From: Anaerolineaceae bacterium UBA4781
Lineage (GTDB): Bacteria; Chloroflexota; Anaerolineae; Anaerolineales; Anaerolineaceae
Reading direction: 5' to 3'
NCBI GenBank assembly: GCA_002403105.1
Contig: DHHD01000110.1
Coordinates: 339 to 12,269 of the forward strand
DNA: 11,931 nt
Part shown: one piece after another, positions 7,434 to 11,931 of the stretch
Layout of the letters: each line of letters begins with the position of its first letter
How positions within the stretch are numbered: position 1 is the stretch's first letter
Program-made: the position numbers and the translations under genes
The notes under the pieces: model-generated
What the model was told of the DNA's origin: nothing
The model's database searches: none
The model's input: the letters and a program-made list of their open reading frames with translations, nothing else

Positions 7434-7507
7434 TGGGCGGAACAGGGCTCGAACCTGCGACCTCATCTGTGTAAGAGATGCGCTCTGACCAACTGAGCTA
7501 TCCGCCC
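7434..7507 (-). tRNA. tRNA-Val (anticodon TAC)
   Basis: The minus strand folds as a complete 74-nt tRNA. The acceptor GGGCGGA pairs with TCCGCCC, the D arm is GCTC...GAGC, and the anticodon stem CATCT/AGATG encloses the loop CTTACAC with anticodon TAC, which reads valine codons GTA and GTG. The T arm GCAGG-TTCGAGC-CCTGT includes the conserved TTCGA. The discriminator is A and CCA is not encoded. The 3' end faces the integrase 79 bp away, and the gene is intact, so an insertion here would have restored its 3' end. No stem-loop terminator follows; only a C6T6 run lies between tRNA and integrase, so read-through into the integrase is possible. Confidence 0.96.
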
Positions 7508-7665
7508 GGATGCAGTTCACCTTTAATGTATCAATGAACCTGTGATCCTCTCTACATATCACTACGAACAAAAAATAGATGCCGCCAAGTGAAAAGATTT
7601 TACCATGACAAAGCGCTTCTTGCGTAGGGTTGCTTTTGAAAGTCGCGCTGGAAAGAAAACCCAGA

Positions 7666-7671
7666 TATAAT
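7666..7671 (+). promoter_or_regulatory. Consensus -10 box very close to the FAH-family start
   Basis: A perfect TATAAT ends 13 bases before the ATG at 7685. If transcription starts about 7 bases downstream, the leader would be only about 7 nt, and no Shine-Dalgarno is visible (the bases before the ATG are AGACCAATTCTT). This suggests a leaderless or near-leaderless mRNA. There is no good -35 at 17 bp; TTGAAA at 7636-7641 is 24 bp away, which is too far. Confidence 0.5.
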
Positions 7672-7684
7672 TAGACCAATTCTT

Positions 7685-8464
7685 ATGCGCATCGTACGCT
7701 ACCAAATTGCTGATCAGGAACCGCGCTTCGGCTGGGAAGCAGAGGGAAGAGTAGGTCCCTTGAGTGCCTCCCCGCTGGGTCTTTACCGACGTTTGGAATT
7801 GGAGCACGACCTCGAGAAGGTGCGTTTGCTGCCACCCATCCTGCCGGGCAAGATTATCGCAGTCGGGCGCAATTATCCGCTGCATGCGCAGGAGCAGTCT
7901 GTTGAAATTCCTGAAATCCCCATTATTTTTCTGAAACCGCTGAGTGCCGTGATCGGGCCGGGCGAAGCGATCCAGCTTCCGCCTCAATCACAGCATGTAG
8001 AACACGAAGTGGAGCTGGCAGTTGTGATCGGCAAGGGTGGGCGCTGGATCAGGGCGCAGCAGGCGCTGCAGCATGTGCTCGGGTACACCATTGCAAATGA
8101 TGTCACCGCGCGTGATCTGCAGCAGCGCGACAATCAATGGACGCGTGCCAAAGGCTTTGACACATTTTGTCCCATCGGACCGGTGATTGAAACAGAACTG
8201 GATACCTCGGATGTTCTGGTGACATGCCGGGTGAATGGCGAAATGCGCCAGATGTCTTCAACCAAAGAAATGGTCTTCAGCATCCCCCAATTGATCGCTT
8301 TTATCTCTTCGGTCATGACCCTCAATGCAGGAGATATGATCCTTACCGGAACACCATCAGGAGTCAGCGAATTAAAAGCAGGGGATGTGCTTGAATCAGA
8401 GATAGAAGGGATCGGAATTCTTCGGAATTCGGTTGCCTCTCAATCCAGCATCCCTCCACCATAG
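7685..8464 (+). CDS. Fumarylacetoacetate hydrolase (FAH) family protein
   Basis: The 259-residue protein matches the FAH superfamily along its length. KIIAVGRNYPLHAQE at 56-70 opens the core, FLKPLSAVIGPGEAI at 82-96 follows, and HEVELAVVIGK at 107-117 with NDVTARD at 138-144 supplies the usual E-E-D metal ligands (E108, E110, D139). KGFDTFCPIGP at 156-166 and MILTGTPSGV at 218-227 complete the active site. Family members hydrolyse, decarboxylate or isomerise beta-diketo acids such as those from aromatic catabolism, or decarboxylate oxaloacetate. The exact substrate cannot be told and no catabolic neighbours are visible. The start gives the typical MRIVRY N-terminus. The gene is clearly more GC-rich than the island across the tRNA, so it belongs to the core genome. 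It ends 103 bp before yebC. Confidence 0.93.
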   Translation: MRIVRYQIADQEPRFGWEAEGRVGPLSASPLGLYRRLELEHDLEKVRLLPPILPGKIIAVGRNYPLHAQEQSVEIPEIPIIFLKPLSAVIGPGEAIQLPPQSQHVEHEVELAVVIGKGGRWIRAQQALQHVLGYTIANDVTARDLQQRDNQWTRAKGFDTFCPIGPVIETELDTSDVLVTCRVNGEMRQMSSTKEMVFSIPQLIAFISSVMTLNAGDMILTGTPSGVSELKAGDVLESEIEGIGILRNSVASQSSIPPP

Positions 8465-8505
8465 AATTTATAGAAAACATGGCAGGGAATTCCCCAAGCC
8501 TAAAA

Positions 8506-8514
8506 TGCTATAAT
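8506..8514 (+). promoter_or_regulatory. Extended -10 promoter of the yebC operon
   Basis: TGCTATAAT is a perfect extended -10 (TGn plus TATAAT), 53 bases before the yebC ATG at 8568. No good -35 is present, as is common for extended -10 promoters. The predicted leader is about 45-50 bases and contains the AAGGAG ribosome site. The promoter would drive yebC, ruvC, the methyltransferase gene and ruvA. Confidence 0.6.
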
Positions 8515-8567
8515 TAATTTTCCAAGGAATAATAGAATTAACCGGTTCAAATAAAGGAGAAAATACA

Positions 8568-9326
8568 ATGTCAGGTCACTCAAAGTGGTCTACGATAAAA
8601 AGAAAGAAAGGCGCCGCTGATGCCAAACGCGGACAGCTTTTCACACGTTTAACCCGAGAAATTGTCATTGCAGTACGAGAAAGTGGGGGTGACCCGGAAG
8701 GGAACTTCAGGCTGCGCATCGCCGTTGACCGCGCTCGTGCGGTGAATATGCCCAAAGACAATATTGACCGGGCGATCAAACGTGGAACCGGAGACGATAA
8801 AGATGGTGTGGTGATCGAACAAATCACCTACGAAGGATATGCACCGCATGGAATTGCGATCCTGGTTGAATGCCTGACAGAAAACCGCAATCGCACCGTT
8901 TCAGAACTGCGCCATTTATTAACACGCGCGGGCGGCAGCATGGGTGAGGTCGGTTCCGTTTCATGGCAGTTCGATCGTATCGCCTATTTTGGTATCGAAG
9001 GTGAAGGTGTTAATTTTGATAAAGTATTCGAATTGGCTCTGGAAGGCGGAGCAAATGACATCACCCAGGATGAGGACGGATATATCGAGATCATCGCTCC
9101 CGTGGATGCCTTTAAAACGATCACCGACCAATTGAAAAAAGAAAATATTGAGATCGATGAAGCCGAACTGCGCATGGTTCCCAAACAAGAACTGGCATTG
9201 ACCACCGAACAGACTGTTAAAGTTATGCGGTTGATCGAAGATATTGAGGATCTGGATGATGTTCAGAGTGTGTATTCCAATCTGGAGGTTAGCGACGAAG
9301 CTCTGGCTGCCATGGAAGAAGAATGA
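8568..9326 (+). CDS. yebC: YebC/PmpR/TACO1-family protein
   Basis: The 252-residue protein begins with the diagnostic MSGHSKWSTIKRKKGAADAK and continues with the conserved KLTRE-type segment (here FTRLTREI), RAVNMPKDNIDRAIKRGTG, TYEGYAPHG, LTENRNRTVSELRH and FDRIAYF blocks of YebC. Length is normal for the family. Members were first described as transcriptional regulators (PmpR), and bacterial and mitochondrial homologues were later linked to translation, helping ribosomes through difficult stretches such as polyproline. A good AAGGAG precedes the ATG. It is the first gene of a tight cluster; its TGA is 3 bases before the ruvC ATG. Pairing of yebC with ruvC and ruvA is widespread in bacteria, which supports both calls. 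Confidence 0.97.
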   Translation: MSGHSKWSTIKRKKGAADAKRGQLFTRLTREIVIAVRESGGDPEGNFRLRIAVDRARAVNMPKDNIDRAIKRGTGDDKDGVVIEQITYEGYAPHGIAILVECLTENRNRTVSELRHLLTRAGGSMGEVGSVSWQFDRIAYFGIEGEGVNFDKVFELALEGGANDITQDEDGYIEIIAPVDAFKTITDQLKKENIEIDEAELRMVPKQELALTTEQTVKVMRLIEDIEDLDDVQSVYSNLEVSDEALAAMEEE

Positions 9327-9329
9327 TCC

Positions 9330-9821
9330 ATGCTTGTAATTGGGATCGATCCTGGTACTGCCATCACCGGATTTGGTGTAATTGACGAATTTTTAGATAA
9401 ATCTCTGCACCTGGTGGAGCACGGAGTAATTCGAACCACCAGCAAGATGAATGCCGACCAGCGGCTGCAGATCCTGCATGAAAAACTTACGGAAATACTA
9501 TGTACCTACCAACCACAGTGTGCAGCGGTGGAGAGGTTATATTTCCAGCGCAATGTACGTACTGCATTGAATGTAGGGCAAGCACGCGGTGTGATCATGC
9601 TGGCATTGGCTCAAAAATCCATCCCGGTTTATGAATATAATCCAATGGATGTCAAACTGGCAGTAACTGGCTATGGGTTGGCGGAAAAAAACCAGGTACA
9701 GCAGATGGTAAAAGCGCTGCTCTGTTTAGCTGAAATTCCCAAACCGGATGATGCTGCAGATGCGCTGGCGATCGCCATTTGCCATGCACACAGCGCGAAA
9801 CTATCCACATTGGGTATTTAA
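9330..9821 (+). CDS. ruvC: Crossover junction endodeoxyribonuclease RuvC
   Basis: The protein has 163 residues, the normal length. RuvC resolves Holliday junctions by paired nicks, working with the RuvAB branch-migration motor. The catalytic acidic residues are all present: D7 in IGIDPGT, E68 in AAVERLYFQRN, and D141 and D144 in PDDAADALAIAICH. YFQRNVRTALNVGQARG at 71-87 matches the conserved central segment and YNPMDVKLAVTGYG at 103-116 the DNA-contacting part. It starts 3 bases after the yebC stop, so translation is probably coupled; the upstream Shine-Dalgarno is weak. The next gene starts 2 bases after its stop. Confidence 0.97.
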   Translation: MLVIGIDPGTAITGFGVIDEFLDKSLHLVEHGVIRTTSKMNADQRLQILHEKLTEILCTYQPQCAAVERLYFQRNVRTALNVGQARGVIMLALAQKSIPVYEYNPMDVKLAVTGYGLAEKNQVQQMVKALLCLAEIPKPDDAADALAIAICHAHSAKLSTLGI

Positions 9822-9823
9822 AA

Positions 9824-10624
9824 ATGATCACAAGTGCATCCAATTCGCAGATCAAAGAGATCCGCAAGTTAAGCCAAAGAAAATTTCGCAAAGAAAGCGG
9901 ATTGTTTTACGTAGAGGGACTGCGTACCATTACCAGTGCATTGGAGCAACATGCAGCAATAGAAAAAGTGATATTCTGCATTGAACTGCTGGAAAGCGAA
10001 TTCGGTAAAGCTCTGTTAGCCCGTGCTCAGAAAAAGGGTATTCCAAATCTTGAAGTCAGTCGATCTGTTTTTGAAAGCTTTAGTTTAAAGGAAGGTCCCC
10101 AAGGGATCTGTGCGGTCGTTCGTCAGAATATTCAGGATCTGCTTGCAAATTCAAGCTTATCCGGATTATGGGTAGCTCTGGAAGGTGTGCAGGACCCGGG
10201 AAATCTCGGTTCTATACTACGGACACTGGATGCGGTTGGAGGGAATGGATTGATCCTGATTGGCGAAAGCACGGATGCATTTCACCCAACCAGTGTGAGA
10301 GCCAGCACAGGTGCAATTTTTTCATTGCAGCTTTTTCAGGCTGATACAGCAGCGTTCATTAATTGGAGGAAAAATCAATCCATTGAACTGATCGGTGCAG
10401 TTTGTGGAGAGGTTTCTGATTATCGAAGCTATAATTATGCTGAGAATACAGTGTTGTTGATGGGAAGTGAACAAAAAGGGCTGCCGGACTCTCTTCAACA
10501 AGTTTGCAGTGCTTTGATCACCATCCCCATGATCGGTTCGGTCGATTCGTTGAATCTGGCAAATGCCACTTCTGTGCTGTTATATGAATTTTATAACCAG
10601 CACAACCCGGTAAGGAAGAAATGA
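9824..10624 (+). CDS. TrmH/RlmB-family (SpoU) RNA 2'-O-methyltransferase
   Basis: With the ATG at 9824 the product is 266 residues. The N-terminal part (1-100) resembles the L30e-like substrate-binding domain, and GPQGICAVV at 91-99 is the usual end of it. The SPOUT catalytic domain has motif 1 with N127 and R133 in DPGNLGSILRTLDA, motif 2 LLMGSEQKGLP at 211-221, and motif 3 SVDSLNLANATSVLLYE at 239-255. These enzymes move a methyl group from SAM to a ribose 2'-OH in 23S rRNA or tRNA; which nucleotide is not readable here. An upstream ATG at 9779 would overlap ruvC by 43 bp and adds unrelated residues (MPCTQRETIHIGYLK), so I rejected it. The gene lies between ruvC and ruvA, 2 bases after ruvC and overlapping ruvA by 4. 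Confidence 0.93.
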   Translation: MITSASNSQIKEIRKLSQRKFRKESGLFYVEGLRTITSALEQHAAIEKVIFCIELLESEFGKALLARAQKKGIPNLEVSRSVFESFSLKEGPQGICAVVRQNIQDLLANSSLSGLWVALEGVQDPGNLGSILRTLDAVGGNGLILIGESTDAFHPTSVRASTGAIFSLQLFQADTAAFINWRKNQSIELIGAVCGEVSDYRSYNYAENTVLLMGSEQKGLPDSLQQVCSALITIPMIGSVDSLNLANATSVLLYEFYNQHNPVRKK

Positions 10625-11199
10625 TCGCTTCAATAAAAGGAATTGTAATTTTAATAAATGAGCACTATCTGGTAGTGGAAACTGGTGGGATTGGTTTTAA
10701 AATATTTTGCACGAAAGCAGCCTGCACACAAGCGATAATTGGAAACCATATCAGTTTATATACCCATCACATTACCCGTGAAGATGGGATGTTTCTTTAC
10801 GGTTTTGAAAAGATCGAAGAACGTGATCTATTCATTCAAATTCTCACTGTGAGTGGGATCGGTCCTAAACTGGGTCTTAATTTATTATCCTCTCTTTCTG
10901 CAGAAACAATCCAACGGGCTGTGATGAAAGAACAAGATGAAGTCTTCAGCCATGTTCCTGGAATCGGGGAAAAGACAGCCAAGAAGATCGTGTTGATGCT
11001 CAAAGACAAGATCGCACCGCTGTTGGAAGAAGCAGGTTTGCAGGGAATTCCGGATACCGATACAGATGTACTGCAAGCATTGGTGGGATTGGGATACTCG
11101 TTGAATGAAGCTCAAAAAGCGGTTGCATCCATTCCTCGCGATGCTCCTGATGAACTGGAAGAAAGGCTGCGTCTCGCGTTGCAATACTTTACCGCATAA
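10621..11199 (+). CDS. ruvA: Holliday junction branch migration protein RuvA
   Basis: The 192-residue protein has the three RuvA domains. The N-terminal OB fold begins MIASIKGIV and contains THHITREDGMFLYGF at 48-62, where E54 and D55 form the acidic pin. Two helix-hairpin-helix motifs follow, VSGIGPKLGLNLL at 77-89 and VPGIGEKTAKKIV at 112-124. The C-terminal RuvB-binding domain is DVLQALVGLGYSLNEAQKAV at 149-168. RuvA tetramers hold the four-way junction and load the RuvB motor. The start overlaps the previous stop as ATGA, so the genes are translationally coupled. ruvB does not follow; the next gene is an mreB homologue, so ruvB must be elsewhere. Confidence 0.97.
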   Translation: MIASIKGIVILINEHYLVVETGGIGFKIFCTKAACTQAIIGNHISLYTHHITREDGMFLYGFEKIEERDLFIQILTVSGIGPKLGLNLLSSLSAETIQRAVMKEQDEVFSHVPGIGEKTAKKIVLMLKDKIAPLLEEAGLQGIPDTDTDVLQALVGLGYSLNEAQKAVASIPRDAPDELEERLRLALQYFTA

Positions 11200-11210
11200 T
11201 GGCAGCAGTA

Positions 11211-11219
11211 TGTTAGAAT
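11211..11219 (+). promoter_or_regulatory. Possible extended -10 promoter of the mreB-like gene
   Basis: TGTTAGAAT fits an extended -10 (TGn plus TAGAAT), 32 bases before the ATG at 11252 and just after the ruvA stop. It resembles the TGCTATAAT before yebC. No clear -35 is seen. If real, the mreB-like gene has its own start of transcription as well as read-through from the ruv cluster. Confidence 0.4.
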
Positions 11220-11251
11220 TCAGCGTTTGAAATTGCATTGAGGTAACTTGA

Positions 11252-11931
11252 ATGGCAAATTTTAGTAGAGGTTTAGGTATAGACCTTGGCACCACCAATA
11301 CTGTGATCGTGGAGAATGGGCAGGTTCTGCTGCACGAACCCACGGCAGCATCAGTATTAATTGATGAATGGAAGATGATCGAAGTGGGGCAAGCTGCCAA
11401 AGACATGACCGGCAGGGTACCGGATTCCATCGAAGTCTATTATCCTATACAAAATGGCGTGATCGCCGAATACGAGATCACCGAAAATTTTCTAAAATAT
11501 CAGATCCGCAAGATCGTGGGATCGATGTTGCTATTCCGCCCAAGCCTCATGCTGACCGTGCCTTATGGAATTACCAGTGTAGAACGACGAGCAGTCCATG
11601 AAGCAGGTTTGGGGGCTGGTGGTAGGGATGTTGTACTCATTGAAGCACCATTGGCAGCGGCACTGGGAATTGATCTGCCCATCGCACCGCCCTCCGGAAA
11701 TATGATCATCTGCTTGGGAGGAGGGACTAACCAGGTAGGAGTGCTGGCGATGAACAGCATCATTGCTGCTGAAATCGAACGGGGTGGCGGAAATAAATTA
11801 GATCTGGATATCATTGATCATGTCCGTAAAACCTATGGAGTGATCCTTTCACGATTCAGCGCTGAGATCGTCAAAATGCGCATCGGGGCTGCAGTTGAGG
11901 GTCTTGAGGAAAACGAAATGGAAGTGCAGGG
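11252..11931 (+). CDS. MreB-like actin homologue, N-terminal part, with altered ATPase residues (cut by window edge)
   Basis: 226 codons are visible before the edge. The fold is MreB: phosphate-1 loop GLGIDLGTTNT at 7-17, GRVPDSIEVYYPIQNGVIAEYEITENFLKY at 54-83 read in parts, VPYGITSVERRAV at 103-115, GGRDVVLIEAPLAAALG at 123-139, and KTYGVILSRFSAEIVKMRIG at 193-212. MreB polymers guide cell-wall synthesis at the membrane. Two usually invariant residues are changed. The second Glu of LIEEP, the catalytic Glu (E131 in Thermotoga MreB as I recall it), is A132. The Asp of the phosphate-2 motif DIGGGT is C154 in ICLGGGT. The protein may bind but not hydrolyse ATP. GAGGTAA, 9 bases before the ATG, is an acceptable ribosome site. 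It could be a diverged paralogue or a lineage-wide variant. Confidence 0.88.
   Translation, partial: MANFSRGLGIDLGTTNTVIVENGQVLLHEPTAASVLIDEWKMIEVGQAAKDMTGRVPDSIEVYYPIQNGVIAEYEITENFLKYQIRKIVGSMLLFRPSLMLTVPYGITSVERRAVHEAGLGAGGRDVVLIEAPLAAALGIDLPIAPPSGNMIICLGGGTNQVGVLAMNSIIAAEIERGGGNKLDLDIIDHVRKTYGVILSRFSAEIVKMRIGAAVEGLEENEMEVQ

Larger units (their letters stand above)
4820..7434. mobile_element. Putative small integrative island at tRNA-Val (integrase plus one cargo gene)
   Basis: A complete tyrosine recombinase abuts the 3' end of an intact tRNA-Val gene and reads away from it, the classic layout of a tRNA-integrated element. The only other gene before the conserved-looking left flank is the AT-rich ATPase-peptidase gene. 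Hand counts of 60-base lines give about 20-28% GC inside that gene (lines 5101, 5401, 5701) against about 55% in the fumarylacetoacetate-hydrolase-family gene on the other side of the tRNA (lines 7861, 7981). The right edge is taken as the tRNA 3' end. The left edge is uncertain, somewhere in about 4680-4820, because I found no second copy of the tRNA 3' end. It may be an eroded element or a larger one running out of the window. Confidence 0.5.

Noticed and set aside
7562..7987. 141-codon minus-strand reading frame
   Set aside because: It runs opposite the well-supported FAH-family gene and has no recognisable domain; it is a shadow frame.
9779..9823. Upstream ATG giving the methyltransferase 15 extra residues
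   Set aside because: It lies inside the ruvC coding sequence, the added residues look unlike the family, and MITSASNSQIKEIRKL is the normal TrmH-type start.
10885..11430. 181-codon minus-strand reading frame across ruvA and the mreB-like gene
   Set aside because: It overlaps two confident genes on the other strand and shows no family motifs.

Overview
The window reads as a bacterial chromosome segment, most plausibly from the Chloroflexota (Anaerolineae-like). The reasons are a large MalT-like LuxR regulator, a small protein with the TGPVVDQAAL signature that I know mainly from Chloroflexota and relatives, a lipoprotein-like SUMF1-domain protein, and a ruvC-ruvA cluster running into a divergent mreB. 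The taxonomic call is inference from gene content; there is no rRNA here.

Layout. (1) Positions 1-3592, minus strand: a MalT-type ATPase/LuxR regulator is followed downstream by a small conserved protein and a radical SAM enzyme cut by the window edge. Three helically phased GGTATTA repeats lie between the regulator and the small gene. (2) Positions 3593-4819: a spacer with a perfect 14-bp terminator stem and a secreted SUMF1/FGE-like protein that lacks the formylglycine-generating cysteines. (3) Positions about 4820-7434: a compact accessory island. It holds an AT-rich gene for a GHKL-type ATPase joined to a C-terminal HExxH metallopeptidase motif, and a complete tyrosine recombinase that abuts the 3' end of an intact tRNA-Val(TAC) gene at 7434-7507. 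(4) Positions 7508-11931, plus strand: conserved housekeeping genes, namely a fumarylacetoacetate-hydrolase-family enzyme, yebC, ruvC, a TrmH/RlmB-type 2'-O-methyltransferase, ruvA and the start of an MreB homologue. The last two junctions of the yebC-ruvA run are 2 bp and an ATGA overlap, so it looks like one operon.

How it fits together. The right half is DNA repair, translation and cell-shape machinery. The left half is a regulator with its probable target operon. The island between them is the accessory part: an integrase at a tRNA gene carrying one cargo gene, the ATPase-peptidase fusion, which is the best candidate for an undescribed (possibly defence-related) function. Two further anomalies stand out. 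The integrase ribosome-binding site sits inside a perfect inverted repeat, and the MreB homologue has lost residues that normally hydrolyse ATP.
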